A DNA stretch of 64,000 nt from Candidatus Flexifilum affinis. Lineage in GTDB: Bacteria; Chloroflexota; Anaerolineae; Aggregatilineales; Phototrophicaceae. The notes beneath the pieces are model-generated. The model was not told where the DNA came from. It saw only the letters and a list, made by a program, of their open reading frames with translations, and did not search any database. The DNA is taken from NCBI GenBank assembly GCA_016713325.1, contig JADJPJ010000011.1:265983-329982 (forward strand), read 5' to 3'. Positions within the stretch are counted from its first letter, which is position 1, and each line of letters begins with the position of its first letter. The translations under genes were made by a program, and so were the position numbers. Below are positions 53,529-63,613 of the stretch, piece by piece.

Positions 53529-54350
53529 ATGAAACTCCTGGAAGGCAAGACTGCGATCATCACCGGAAGCGGGCGTGGAATTGGCTCGGCGGCCGCGAAG
53601 TTGTTCGCGGCTCACGGTGCGAACGTCGTGGTCAGTGATATTGACCCCAACCCGGCGAACGAAACGGCGGAAATCATCAAGGCGGCGGGCGGGAGCGCGC
53701 TGGTCCTCCCGGCCGACGTGACCAAAGACGGCGACATTGAGGAACTGATCGGCCAGACGGTCAGCAGCTATGGCGGCATTGACATCCTGGTCAACAACGC
53801 CGGCTACACCTGGGACGGCATGATGCACAAGATGTCCGACGAGCAGTGGGAAGCCATGCTGCGCATCCACCTGACTGCGCCGTTCAAGATCATCCGTGCC
53901 GCCATCCCCTACATGCGCGAGGTGGCCAAGGCGGAGCAGGAGGGCGGTGGGGCACCCAAAGCGCGCAAGATCGTCAACGTCAGCAGCACGACCGGCACGC
54001 GCGGCAACATCGGCCAGACCAACTATTCGGCGGGCAAGGCCGGCATCATCGGCATGACCAAGACGCTGGCCAAGGAATGGGGAGCGTTCAATATTCAGGT
54101 GAATGCCGTCGCCTTTGGCTTTATCGAGACGCGCCTGACACAGAGCGACGCAGAAGGGGATTTCACCGAGCGCGAAGGCAAGCGCATCAAGCTGGGCATG
54201 CCGGACAAAGTCCGAGACGTGATCTTCAACCAGATCCCGATGCGCCGGCCGGGCACGGTCGACGAAGCGGCCGGCGCGCTGCTTTTCTTCGCCAGTCCGC
54301 TGTCGAACTACGTGAGCGGGCAGGTGCTGGAGGTTGCCGGCGGCTGGTAG
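53529..54350 (+). CDS. Short-chain dehydrogenase/reductase (3-oxoacyl reductase-like)
   Basis: The protein is 273 aa from the ATG at 53529, chosen over the GTG at 53523 because the SD AAGGA (53516-53520) has better spacing. The Rossmann motif is TGSGRGIGSAAAKLFAAHG (about residues 12-30). NNAG is present (ILVNNAGYTW). The catalytic Ser is in NVSSTTGTRG and the Tyr and Lys in YSAGKAGIIGMT. The AIPYMREVAKAEQEGGGAPKARKIVNVSS insertion before the Ser is a little longer than in FabG. It ends with SPLSNYVSGQVLEVAGGW, the FabG-like tail. NAD(P)H reduction or oxidation of a 3-hydroxy/oxoacyl substrate is likely, and the context points to fatty-acid turnover. Confidence 0.93.
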   Translation: MKLLEGKTAIITGSGRGIGSAAAKLFAAHGANVVVSDIDPNPANETAEIIKAAGGSALVLPADVTKDGDIEELIGQTVSSYGGIDILVNNAGYTWDGMMHKMSDEQWEAMLRIHLTAPFKIIRAAIPYMREVAKAEQEGGGAPKARKIVNVSSTTGTRGNIGQTNYSAGKAGIIGMTKTLAKEWGAFNIQVNAVAFGFIETRLTQSDAEGDFTEREGKRIKLGMPDKVRDVIFNQIPMRRPGTVDEAAGALLFFASPLSNYVSGQVLEVAGGW

Positions 54351-54408
54351 ACGCCGTCCGGCTGGAACGGCTTGTGCCTTGATGGTCTATGCCAGATGCT
54401 GCGGTATT

Positions 54409-54467
54409 CGTAGGGACGGGCTTCTGCCCGTCCGATTGCATCAGACAGCAAGAATGCTGTCCCTGCG
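54409..54467. repeat. Multi-hairpin palindromic element
   Basis: An outer stem CGTAGGGAC/GTCCCTGCG encloses two small perfect hairpins: GGACGGGC-ttct-GCCCGTCC (54414-54433) and GACAGCA-agaa-TGCTGTC (54444-54461). It lies between the SDR and acyl-CoA dehydrogenase genes. Palindromic intergenic units with such GTAGGG ends are common in several phyla. No second copy was noticed in this window. Confidence 0.5.
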
Positions 54468-54590
54468 ATCTTCGTGGTTTTGGATCGACGTTCATCACGG
54501 CTTCCGCCTGGTGTCCGGGTTTTGGCCCGCAGAAGGTTAAGTACGCGTTCAATCCTGGATCGATCGGTAAACATGTGAAAGGGTTTTTTC

Positions 54591-55688
54591 GTGATTTCTT
54601 TTTCGCCTACTGAAGAACAGCAGCAGTTGATCGACGTGATCCGGCGCTACGCCGTCAATGACGTGCAGCCGGTCGCGCACGAAGCCGACGAACACGAACG
54701 TGTGCCGGGCGATGTGGTGCGCACGGGGTGGGAGATTGGGCTGGTGCCGACCGCTGTCCCGGAAGAATTGGGCGGTCTTGGCGAGATGAGCGCGCTCACC
54801 GGCGTGCTGGCCGCCGAGGAATTTGCCTACGGCGATCTGGCGACCGCGCTGCAAGTGCTGTCCCCCTCTCTGTTCGCTTATCCGGTCATCCTGTTTGGCA
54901 CGCCGGAGCAGAAACAGCATTACCTGCCACAGTTCCTGGAAGAGCGGCCCGCGCACTTCACGGCTGCGTTGGTTGAACCGGGGGCATTCTTTGACCCGCA
55001 GGCCATGAAGACCACCGCCCGCATCGAGGGCAACCAGGCCGTCCTCAATGGCGAGAAGGCCTATGTGCCGCTGGCAGCGGTCGCCAGTTCGATCCTGGTT
55101 TATGCGCGCGATGCCGAATCGGGCCGGATCGACGTCTACATTGTGGATAGCGACACCCGCGGTCTGGAGATCGGCGCGCGTGAGAAGCTGCTGGGCGTGC
55201 GTGCGCTGCCCACGCACCGCATCGTGCTGAAGGACGCCACCGTGCCGCTGGACTGCAAACTGGGCGGCGTGCCCGGCCCGGATGCGCAGGTGCTGCTCAA
55301 CCGCTCCTGGACGGCGCTGGCCGCGCTCGGCGTGGGCGTCGCCCGCTACGCCTTCGAATACGCCCGCGACTACGCCAAGCAGCGCGTGCAGTTCGGCGTG
55401 CCGATCGCGCAGAAGCAGGCGATCGCCTTCATGCTGGCGGAGATGGCCATCGAAGTGGACGCCGCCCGGCTGATGGTCTGGGAAGCGGCGTGGAAGCTGG
55501 ACCGCGGCGAAGATGCGACTCGCGAAGCCTATTTGGCGCGGCAGTACAGCGACAAGGCCGCCATGTTCGTGACCGACAGCGCCGTGCAGGTGCTCGGCGG
55601 TTACGGGTTCATCCGCGAGTATCCGGTCGAGCGCCTGCTGCGCAACGTGCGCGGTCTGGCGACCTTTGACGGTCTGGCGATCATCTAG
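54591..55688 (+). CDS. Acyl-CoA dehydrogenase family protein
   Basis: The protein is 365 aa from a GTG at 54591, 240 nt after the SDR. The opening FSPTEEQQQLIDVIRRYAVNDVQPVAHEADEHERVP is the usual ACAD N-terminal domain. Mid-region TAALVEPGAFFDPQAMKTTARIEGNQAVLNGEKAYVPLA and C-terminal VQVLGGYGFIREYPVERLLRNVRG match FAD-binding ACAD motifs. The catalytic base Glu expected just before the last helices is not certain, since the usual EG(T/S) segment is replaced by FDGLAII. It may act with the second ACAD at 56299, with a DinB gene between them. Electrons would pass to ETF. The acyl chain length is unknown. Confidence 0.92.
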   Translation: MISFSPTEEQQQLIDVIRRYAVNDVQPVAHEADEHERVPGDVVRTGWEIGLVPTAVPEELGGLGEMSALTGVLAAEEFAYGDLATALQVLSPSLFAYPVILFGTPEQKQHYLPQFLEERPAHFTAALVEPGAFFDPQAMKTTARIEGNQAVLNGEKAYVPLAAVASSILVYARDAESGRIDVYIVDSDTRGLEIGAREKLLGVRALPTHRIVLKDATVPLDCKLGGVPGPDAQVLLNRSWTALAALGVGVARYAFEYARDYAKQRVQFGVPIAQKQAIAFMLAEMAIEVDAARLMVWEAAWKLDRGEDATREAYLARQYSDKAAMFVTDSAVQVLGGYGFIREYPVERLLRNVRGLATFDGLAII

Positions 55689-55727
55689 TTGACCGTTGGT
55701 CAAGGACCACACAAGACAGGATCAGAT

Positions 55728-56261
55728 ATGAGTAAACCTGGAAGGCTCACCCATGTCGTTCAGCCTGTCGGCGACTGCCCGCCGGAAATCGGCAGAGCGC
55801 TGTGGGGTCTTGAAGATGCGCGAAGGCGTACCCTGGAGGCGCTCAAAGCGCCGTGGGATGAAGGCCTGACCGACTGGCAAAGTCCGCATGAAAGACATAC
55901 GGTGGGTACGCTGCTGTACCACATCGCCGCGATCGAGTTGGATTGGCTTTATGCCGAGGTGCTGGAAAGCGAGTTTGCGCCGGAACTGGCCAAACTCTTT
56001 CCGTATGAAGTGCGCACGGCGCAGGGTGGGTTGACACCGGTTTACGGCGTGAGCGGCGCGGCGCATCTGGATCGGTTGGCGATCGTGCGCAGCCGTGTGC
56101 TCGACGTCTATCGGGCGATGTCCGTCGTGGAGTACCGTCGCCCTCGGGATCTGGAACACTATACCGTCACGCCGGAGTGGGTGCTCCATCATCTGATGCA
56201 GCATGAGGCGGAACACCGCGCCGAAATTGCCTCTCTGGTCGAGCGTTTCAACACCAAGTAA
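55728..56261 (+). CDS. DinB family protein
   Basis: The protein is 177 aa from the ATG at 55728, with an AGGATCAG upstream. The four-helix metal-binding fold is suggested by LYHIAAIELDWLYAEVL (His in LYHIA), then AHLDRLAIVRSRVLDVYRAM and HHLMQHEAEHRAEIASLVERF (His-rich, about 158-178). This is the spaced three-His pattern of DinB/YfiT proteins, which often act as thiol transferases (bacillithiol, mycothiol or similar). Placed between two acyl-CoA dehydrogenases, it may only share the transcription unit. Substrate unknown. Confidence 0.82.
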   Translation: MSKPGRLTHVVQPVGDCPPEIGRALWGLEDARRRTLEALKAPWDEGLTDWQSPHERHTVGTLLYHIAAIELDWLYAEVLESEFAPELAKLFPYEVRTAQGGLTPVYGVSGAAHLDRLAIVRSRVLDVYRAMSVVEYRRPRDLEHYTVTPEWVLHHLMQHEAEHRAEIASLVERFNTK

Positions 56262-56298
56262 TGCAGGTCCAAGCGAGTGTTTATCTGGGAGATTGGGT

Positions 56299-57552
<1,254 letters not shown>

Positions 57553-57598
57553 ACACTGACCGTCGACCAGCACGAGCATCGGAAAGGATTTACGGCGT

Positions 57599-59995
57599 AT
57601 GGGGTATAACATTCGTAAGGCCGCTGTCATCGGCAGCGGCACGATGGGTGGCGGAATCGCGGCCCTGCTCGCGGGCGTCGGCGTCGAGGTCACGCTTCTG
57701 GACATCGCCGCGCGCGACACCCTGCCCGGTGACCCACCCGCGAAGCGCAATGCCGTCGTCAACGAGGGACTGAAACGCGCGATGGGACTGCGCCCGGCGC
57801 AGTTCTTCGCGGAAGCTGACACGGCGCTGATCCGCACCGGCAACATCGACGACGATCTGCCCCGCCTGCATGATGCCGACTGGGTGATTGAGGTCGTGGT
57901 CGAGCGCCTGGACGTGAAGCGGGCGCTGATGGCCAAGCTGATCGAGGTCGTCCGCCCGGATGCCATCATCAGCACCAATACGTCCGGGCTGCCGATCAAG
58001 GCGATCGCCGAGGGCATGGACCCGAGCTTCACCCGGCGCTTCCTGGGTACGCACTTCTTCAACCCGCCGCGCTACCTGAACCTTTTGGAAGTCATCCCGC
58101 ACCCCGACACCGACCCGGCGATCGTGGAGTTCATCAGCGAGTTCGCGACCAAGCGCCTGGGGAAGGGCGTGGTGTTGTGCAATGACGAGCCGAACTTCAT
58201 TGGCAACCGCTTCATGACCATGAGCGGGATGCAGATCGTCAACTACGCGCTCGACAACGGCTTCACCGTCGAAGAGGTCGACTCGCTGACCGGCCCGCTG
58301 ATCGGCCGCCCGAAGACGGCGACGTTCAGGCTCAACGACCTGGTCGGCATCGACATCGCGGTCGGCGTAGCGCGCAACCTGTACCCGGCGATCCCCGACG
58401 ACCCGGCGCGCACCGTGCTGGAACACGCCGGGACCACGGCCCTGTTCGACAAGCTGATCGCCAGCAACTGGTTGGGCGGCAAAACGGGGCAGGGCTTCTA
58501 CAAGACGGTCCGCGGGGCCGACGGCGAGAAGGAATTCTGGACGCTCAATCTCCAGACCTTCGACTATGAGCCGCCGGGCAAGCCGCGCTTCGACAGCGTC
58601 GGCAAGCACCGCAAGGTCGAAGATACGGCCGAGCGCATTCGCCTGCTGATCAACGAGGACGACCGCGCGGCCAAACTGCTGTGGCACCATCACGCCTTCC
58701 TGCTGGCCTACGCCAGCAACCGCGTGCCGGAAATCACCGATACCATCGCCAACGTCGACAACGCACAGAAATGGGGCTTCGGCCATGAGCTGGGACCCTT
58801 CGAGATCTGGGATGCGATCGGCGTGGCCGAGACGGTGCCGGCCTTCGAAGCGGCGGACTATCCGGTGGCGGACTGGGTCAAGGCAATGCTGGGCAAGGGC
58901 ATCACGAGCTTCTACCGCCGAGAAGACGGGCAGGTGACCGGTTACTACAGCCCGCAGCAGGGCCAGTACGTCGATCTGCGTCCGCACCCGCGGGCGTACA
59001 AGGCGGCGCGTCTGCATGCCCAGGGCAAGGAAGTAGCGCGCAATGCGGGTGCCAGCGTGCTGGACATGGGCGACGGGGTGGCGCTGCTGGAGATCCACAG
59101 CCCGGCCAACGCGCTCGACGCCGACGTCATCGAGATGATCCACCAGGGGGTGGACCTGCTGGAGCGCGACGTCGACGCCTTGGTGATCGGCAACGATGCC
59201 GAGCGCTTCTGCGTCGGCGCCAATCTGTTCATGGTGGCGGTGGCCGTCCAGAGCGGTGAGCTGGGCCAACTGGAGGGCATGCTGCGGCGCGCCCAGGATG
59301 GCATGCAGCGGCTGCGCACTGCCAGCAAGCCGGTGGTGGTCGCGGCGCACAACATGGCGCTGGGCGGCGGCGCGGAACTGCTCATGGCCGGGGCACGGGT
59401 GGTCGCGCACAGCGAACTATACGCCGGGTTGGTCGAGGTCGGCGTCGGGCTGATCCCCGGCAGCGGCGGCTGTAAGGAAATGGTGCGGCGCGTCGTCAAC
59501 CCGGTGATGGCGTCACACGCCAACGCCGACGTCATCCCCCACCTTCAGCGCGTCTTTGAACAGATCATGCTGGCCAGGGTCAGCGAGAGCGCCAAGCAGG
59601 CCCGCGACCTGGGCATCCTCGGTCCATGCGATCGCATCGTGACGAATCGTTCGCACCTGATGGGCGAGGCGAAGCGCGAGGCGCTGCACCTGGCGGACGG
59701 CTATGTGCCGCTGCGGGCCGGCAAGGTCTATGCCGCGGGGCGTGATGTGTATGCGGCGCTGCTGGTGGGCATCGAGGGCTTCCTGGAAGCTCGACAGGCG
59801 ACCGAGCATGACGCTGTGATCGCCCGTGAGCTGGCGCTGATCCTGACCGGCGGCGCGGTGAGCGAGCCGGGCTGGATCGATGAGCAGGTGTTCCTCGATC
59901 TGGAGCGTAAGGCATTCCTGAAGCTGGTGCAGACGGAAAAGACGCTGGCGCGCATGGCACACATGCTGCAAACCAACAAGCCGCTGCGCAACTGA
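57599..59995 (+). CDS. fadN: Fused 3-hydroxyacyl-CoA dehydrogenase/enoyl-CoA hydratase
   Basis: The protein is 798 aa. The dehydrogenase part comes first: Rossmann GSGTMGGGIAALLAGVGVEVTLLD (residues 12-35), VVERLDVKRAL, LGTHFFNPPRYLNLLEVIP (catalytic His) and the C-terminal dehydrogenase domain FIGNRFMTMSGMQIVNYALDNGFT. The hydratase part lies at about residues 490-720 (SPANALDADVIEMI, CVGANLFMVAVAVQ, HNMALGGGAELLMAGARVVAHS). The 3HCDH-first order matches FadN of the Bacillus type, not FadB (hydratase first). Pairing with the thiolase at 61442 and the two ACADs gives a complete beta-oxidation set. The convergent cupin gene ends 68 nt away. Confidence 0.92.
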   Translation: MGYNIRKAAVIGSGTMGGGIAALLAGVGVEVTLLDIAARDTLPGDPPAKRNAVVNEGLKRAMGLRPAQFFAEADTALIRTGNIDDDLPRLHDADWVIEVVVERLDVKRALMAKLIEVVRPDAIISTNTSGLPIKAIAEGMDPSFTRRFLGTHFFNPPRYLNLLEVIPHPDTDPAIVEFISEFATKRLGKGVVLCNDEPNFIGNRFMTMSGMQIVNYALDNGFTVEEVDSLTGPLIGRPKTATFRLNDLVGIDIAVGVARNLYPAIPDDPARTVLEHAGTTALFDKLIASNWLGGKTGQGFYKTVRGADGEKEFWTLNLQTFDYEPPGKPRFDSVGKHRKVEDTAERIRLLINEDDRAAKLLWHHHAFLLAYASNRVPEITDTIANVDNAQKWGFGHELGPFEIWDAIGVAETVPAFEAADYPVADWVKAMLGKGITSFYRREDGQVTGYYSPQQGQYVDLRPHPRAYKAARLHAQGKEVARNAGASVLDMGDGVALLEIHSPANALDADVIEMIHQGVDLLERDVDALVIGNDAERFCVGANLFMVAVAVQSGELGQLEGMLRRAQDGMQRLRTASKPVVVAAHNMALGGGAELLMAGARVVAHSELYAGLVEVGVGLIPGSGGCKEMVRRVVNPVMASHANADVIPHLQRVFEQIMLARVSESAKQARDLGILGPCDRIVTNRSHLMGEAKREALHLADGYVPLRAGKVYAAGRDVYAALLVGIEGFLEARQATEHDAVIARELALILTGGAVSEPGWIDEQVFLDLERKAFLKLVQTEKTLARMAHMLQTNKPLRN

Positions 59996-60062
59996 TCGCA
60001 TGAGTCAGGTCATGAGTCGGATGGACGCGACCCCTCTCCCGAAGATGAGTCTTGCCCGGCCC

Positions 60063-60650
60063 TCAGGCGGCCTGGCGGGTCGTGTATTCGGGATAGGTCG
60101 GTTGGATCCCCCTCACACGGGCGATCGCCGCCAGACCGCCCATCATCACCCGCTGGACTGGCAGGGGAATCCCTGGCATGGCCAGTTCGGGCAGGAGGTC
60201 GCCAAAGCTGACCATGACCTGCATAAACCCTGGGACGCCGTCAGGGCCGACCTTGCCATCGCGGGCGAGGCCGAAGAAGGTTTCGACGACGGCGTCGATC
60301 TTTTCAAGTTCTTCAGGATGGGGTGTCGGGAATTCCACCGTCTGTCGGACGCGCAGGGGGCCAGTGCCTGTGTTATAGGGGTGCAGATGCGGGACGCCGG
60401 GCGGAAATTCGACCCTGTCGCCCGCGCTGGCGACGACGGTCTTCCCGCCCAGTTGATAGGTTGCGGTCCCTTCCAGAATTTCCCAGATGTCGCGGCTCTC
60501 CTGGTGGACATGGGGATATTCGCGACCCATGCCCACCGGGAACGTGAACTCGTGTATCAGCCGCAGCCCGCCGTTGGTCCGTGGCGTCTCGACAAAGACG
60601 ACACGGACGCCCGTCACCGGGTTTTCCAATACCTGACCAGGAAATGCCAT
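60063..60650 (-). CDS. Cupin domain protein (first of a pair)
   Basis: The protein is 195 aa from the ATG at 60648-60650, with AAAGGAG upstream; a GTG at 60653 is alternative. The cupin motif region is GREYPHVHQESRDIWEILEGTATYQLGG (HxH plus downstream Glu), then GDRVEFPPGVPHLHPYNTG (His of motif 2). A roughly 65-residue C-terminal segment (LEKIDAVVETFFGLARDGKVG, then LLPELAMPGIPLPVQRVMM) is shared with the neighbour at 60768, so the two are clear paralogues. Their metal and ligand are unknown. The gene is convergent with fadN. Confidence 0.8.
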   Translation of the reverse strand: MAFPGQVLENPVTGVRVVFVETPRTNGGLRLIHEFTFPVGMGREYPHVHQESRDIWEILEGTATYQLGGKTVVASAGDRVEFPPGVPHLHPYNTGTGPLRVRQTVEFPTPHPEELEKIDAVVETFFGLARDGKVGPDGVPGFMQVMVSFGDLLPELAMPGIPLPVQRVMMGGLAAIARVRGIQPTYPEYTTRQAA

Positions 60651-60767
60651 CACCGTTCTCCTTTCGTGCGAACTGGCGACAGCCAGTTCGCCCTGACGAA
60701 TATAGAAATGGGGCGAGGCTCTGAACCCGGTCTGCGACGACGAGAACGAAGGGCTGCCGGCCTGCTC

Positions 60768-61346
60768 TTATTCACCGCTGTACTGCGGATAACGCGCCTT
60801 GATGCCCATCATGCCGCCGACGGCGCCGAAGACGCTCATCATGACGCTTTGCACAGGCAGCGGGATGCCGGGCATGGTCAGTTCGGGAGCGAGGTCTTTG
60901 AAGGAGACGAAGATCTGCATCATGTTGGGCATGCCGTCTTTGCTGACTTTTCCGTCTTTCGCCAGACCGAACATGGTTTCGAAGAAGGTGTCGATGCCGA
61001 CCAGCTCGCGCATGTGCGGCGTCTTGAAGCGGATCGTCTGCCGGACGTGGAGTTCGTCCGTGCCGGCGTTCCAGGGATGCATGTGCGGGATGCCGGGCGG
61101 AAAATCGATCGTTTCGCCGGCCTTGGCGGTCTTTTCGACGCCGGCCAACTGGTATGTCGCGGTTCCGGTGATGACTTCGAACGTCTCGTGTCCTTCTTTG
61201 TGAACATGAGGGTATTCGCGACCCTTTCCTGGTGGAAAGAAGATTTCGTGTTCAACCATCAGTCCGCCCGTTTCCTGTGGCGTTTTGTTGAACTGGACAC
61301 GAACTTTCGAGATCGGGTTTTCGAGGACGGTACCGGCCTTTGGCAT
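60768..61346 (-). CDS. Cupin domain protein (second of a pair)
   Basis: The protein is 192 aa from the ATG at 61344-61346 with AAAGGTAG upstream. Cupin motif 1 is GREYPHVHKEGHETFEVITGTATYQLAG and motif 2 is FPPGIPHMHPWNAG. It aligns with the gene at 60063 over the full length, including the C-terminal helix GIPLPVQSVMM and the same ending style (YPQYSGE). The intergenic gap of 117 nt to the sister gene and the same orientation suggest a local duplication. It is divergent from the thiolase (95 nt), so both may share control with beta-oxidation. Function unknown. Confidence 0.82.
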   Translation of the reverse strand: MPKAGTVLENPISKVRVQFNKTPQETGGLMVEHEIFFPPGKGREYPHVHKEGHETFEVITGTATYQLAGVEKTAKAGETIDFPPGIPHMHPWNAGTDELHVRQTIRFKTPHMRELVGIDTFFETMFGLAKDGKVSKDGMPNMMQIFVSFKDLAPELTMPGIPLPVQSVMMSVFGAVGGMMGIKARYPQYSGE

Positions 61347-61441
61347 GATGTGGTCTACCTTTTGAGCATGATGTGAGAGCGCAAGACCAGTGTAGCACCA
61401 GTTAAATGTGCTGAGAGAACTAGTGAACGAAGGAACTAACG

Positions 61442-62629
61442 ATGACCCGTGAAGCAGTGATTGTTGCCGCCGCGCGTACCGCCGTTGGTAAAGCGAAAAA
61501 AGGGGTCACCCGCAATGCTCGCAGCGACGAGATGGCGTCGGCGGTGATCAACGAGGTGATGCGGCAGGCCGACGGAAAGCTGGATCCCAACACGATCGAC
61601 GATGTGATCATTGGATGTGCCATGCCCGAAGGCGCCCAGGGGCTCAACTTCGCCCGGGTGATCGCGCTGCGCGCCGGGCTGCCGGTCGAAACGGCCGGGC
61701 AGACGGTCAACCGCTTCTGCGCCAGCGGCCTGCAAACCATCGCCACGGCCGCCGAGCGGATCATCGCCAATGGCGCCGACGTGATTATCGCCGGCGGTGC
61801 GGAGACGATGTCGCTGGTTCCGATGAGCGGCTTCAAGATCAGCCCGAATCCGTACATGGCCGCTAACGAGCCGGAAGTGTACATGAGCATGGGCCACACA
61901 GCGGAGCATGTCGCCGATGAGTGGAACATCAGCCGGGAAGATATGGATCGCTTCGCCTACGAAAGCCACATGAAGGCGGCGCGGGCGACCGACGCCGGCT
62001 ATTTCCGCGAGGAAATCATCCCGTACGCGGTGGAAGAAACCTACGTCAATGCCGAGGGTGAGGTGGTCGCCGAAACGGTGATGGTGACGGAAGACGAGCA
62101 TCTGCGCCGCGAGACGACGGTTGAAGGCCTGGCGAAGCTGAAGCCGGTCTTCCGGACCAACGGCCGCGTGACGGCGGGCAACAGCAGCCCGTTGAGCGAC
62201 GGCGCGGCGGCGGTGATCGTGATGGAAGCGGGCAAGGCGGCGCAGCTCGGTCTCAAGCCGCTGGCACGCTTCGTCGGCTTCAACGTCGCCGGCGTGCGTC
62301 CGGAGATCATGGGCGTCGGCCCGATCAACGCCATCCCCCGGCTGCTCAACCGCACCGGCATGAAGCTGGACGACATCGACCTGTTTGAACTCAACGAGGC
62401 CTTTGCCGCGCAGTCGCTGGCCGTCATTCGCCACCTGGCGATGAACCCGGAGAAGGTGAATGTCAACGGCGGGGCGATCGCGCTCGGTCATCCGCTCGGC
62501 TGCACTGGCTCAAAGCTGACCGTGCAACTCATCCACGAGATGAAGCGCCGGGGCAGCCAGTATGGCATGGTCACGATGTGTATTGGCGGCGGGATGGGTG
62601 CAGCGGGCATCTTCGAGAATCTGAACTGA
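61442..62629 (+). CDS. Thiolase (acetyl-CoA C-acyltransferase)
   Basis: The protein is 395 aa. The active-site Cys93 is in TVNRFCASGLQT; the His is in GGAIALGHPLGCTGSKL and the second Cys in MCIGGGMGAAGIF. The ELNEAFAAQSLAVIRHL segment is also conserved. The length and motif set fit both degradative thiolase (FadA) and acetyl-CoA acetyltransferase; the FadN neighbour favours the degradative role. There is no gene between it and the divergent cupin pair. It is the last gene before the base-composition shift at about 62.6 kb. Confidence 0.93.
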   Translation: MTREAVIVAAARTAVGKAKKGVTRNARSDEMASAVINEVMRQADGKLDPNTIDDVIIGCAMPEGAQGLNFARVIALRAGLPVETAGQTVNRFCASGLQTIATAAERIIANGADVIIAGGAETMSLVPMSGFKISPNPYMAANEPEVYMSMGHTAEHVADEWNISREDMDRFAYESHMKAARATDAGYFREEIIPYAVEETYVNAEGEVVAETVMVTEDEHLRRETTVEGLAKLKPVFRTNGRVTAGNSSPLSDGAAAVIVMEAGKAAQLGLKPLARFVGFNVAGVRPEIMGVGPINAIPRLLNRTGMKLDDIDLFELNEAFAAQSLAVIRHLAMNPEKVNVNGGAIALGHPLGCTGSKLTVQLIHEMKRRGSQYGMVTMCIGGGMGAAGIFENLN

Positions 62630-62637
62630 TGTACTCT

Positions 62638-62697
62638 GGGAATAGAGTTGGTAAGTAGGGAATAAAGTTGGTAAGTGGGGAATAGCGTTGGTAAGTG
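62638..62697. repeat. Three 20-bp tandem direct repeats
   Basis: GGGAATARMGTTGGTAAGTR is repeated in tandem at 62638-62657, 62658-62677 and 62678-62697, with only two or three differences between copies. It begins 9 nt after the thiolase stop and marks the start of the AT-richer stretch. Confidence 0.92.
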
Positions 62698-63136
62698 GCA
62701 TTTCCCCAAATATTGCAACCAGACCCTGACGCCCGCCCCAAATCCCAGATGCCCATCTGAGTCGAGCTTCATGATTGTCTGTGCCTGGTTTCGTTGACAT
62801 TAAGCGTAGCCAAGATGTCAAGGTCTTTACCGGGCGCGCGACCTACAAATTGTGATTTGAGTCAAAACGTAGGTGTACTCTCCTCCGCCCATGTTGTTCA
62901 GCGTGAGCGGAGGAGAGTTTGCTCGGTAGGATATGCTTGCTTCTAGGGATCAGCGCCATTTCTTGCGAGGCGCGTGACAAAGCTTGTGTTGCTTGTACAG
63001 GCGTAGTTTTTGACCCGAATGTCAATTCAGCGGAAAATCAGATAGGAAGCCTAAGTTTGCGAGACTATAGTTTCCTAGAGAACGGCACAGGTACATGACT
63101 TAGTAAAGAGTGACCTGAAACGACCTCTCGAATGGC
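62698..63136. other. AT-richer intergenic stretch with dyads
   Basis: No gene was recognised. A 12-bp hairpin lies at 62877-62918 and an inverted repeat TTGACAT-N14-ATGTCAA at 62794-62821. Base composition is clearly lower in GC than in the genes to the left. No IS terminal repeats or integrase gene are visible. Confidence 0.6.
62877..62918. terminator. Terminator-like hairpin
   Basis: A perfect 12-bp inverted repeat (actctcctccgc / gcggaggagagt) with an 18-nt loop, followed by TTTGCTC on the plus strand. Confidence 0.5.
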
Positions 63137-63610
63137 GTGAAATCAAGGCTGCCAGAAAGCGATGAGCAGTGGTCAACAAGCTCCACGGGCAGTAATTGCA
63201 GGTCTACTGTCAAGCACACGTCACCAACGAGGATCGAGATCCACCAACTTGTTTTACCTCTAGATACCCTTCTGCAGCAATATGAGGAGTTTGCGGCGGA
63301 AGCCTATTGGGCAGTCCCGTTGAACATGATAAGCCGCTTCTCTCTTGCCGACATAATGGATATGCTGCCCAAGCTGATGAGCGGGGAAGTGTGGAATGAA
63401 AAAGTGGGAGCAGAATTGGTTCTTGAATCACGTCACTGGAAAGACAATTGGGGAAAGATCGTTGCGCAAATGCAAAAGACTGAACGTTCATTTCCTGGCG
63501 TAGTTATTGCGTCGAGCGAGCTCGCAATTGAGCGGAAGAACAACACAACCGATCTTCTAACTGAACTGCCAATCGACCTGCAGCTATCAACTCTCAAATC
63601 AGGAGGCTAG
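63137..63610 (+). CDS. Hypothetical protein, accessory-region gene
   Basis: The frame is 157 aa from the ATG at 63137, but the first about 30 residues look non-coding, so the true start may be inside. The region from TSPTRIEIHQLVLPLDTLLQQYEEFAAEAYW (about 28-58) to FSLADIMDMLPKLMSGEVWNEKVGAELVLESRHWKDNWGKI is amphipathic and helical. No family is recognised. It ends 3 nt before the next start, with AGGAGG inside its end, so the two genes are a coupled pair. GC is lower than in the rest of the window, suggesting transfer. Confidence 0.5.
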   Translation: MKSRLPESDEQWSTSSTGSNCRSTVKHTSPTRIEIHQLVLPLDTLLQQYEEFAAEAYWAVPLNMISRFSLADIMDMLPKLMSGEVWNEKVGAELVLESRHWKDNWGKIVAQMQKTERSFPGVVIASSELAIERKNNTTDLLTELPIDLQLSTLKSGG

Positions 63611-63613
63611 ATC

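Noticed and set aside
57590..59410. Long minus-strand open frame (606 codons) opposite the FadN fusion
   Set aside because: It lies fully antisense to a well-conserved gene and has no recognised motif; GC-rich codon use keeps this strand open.
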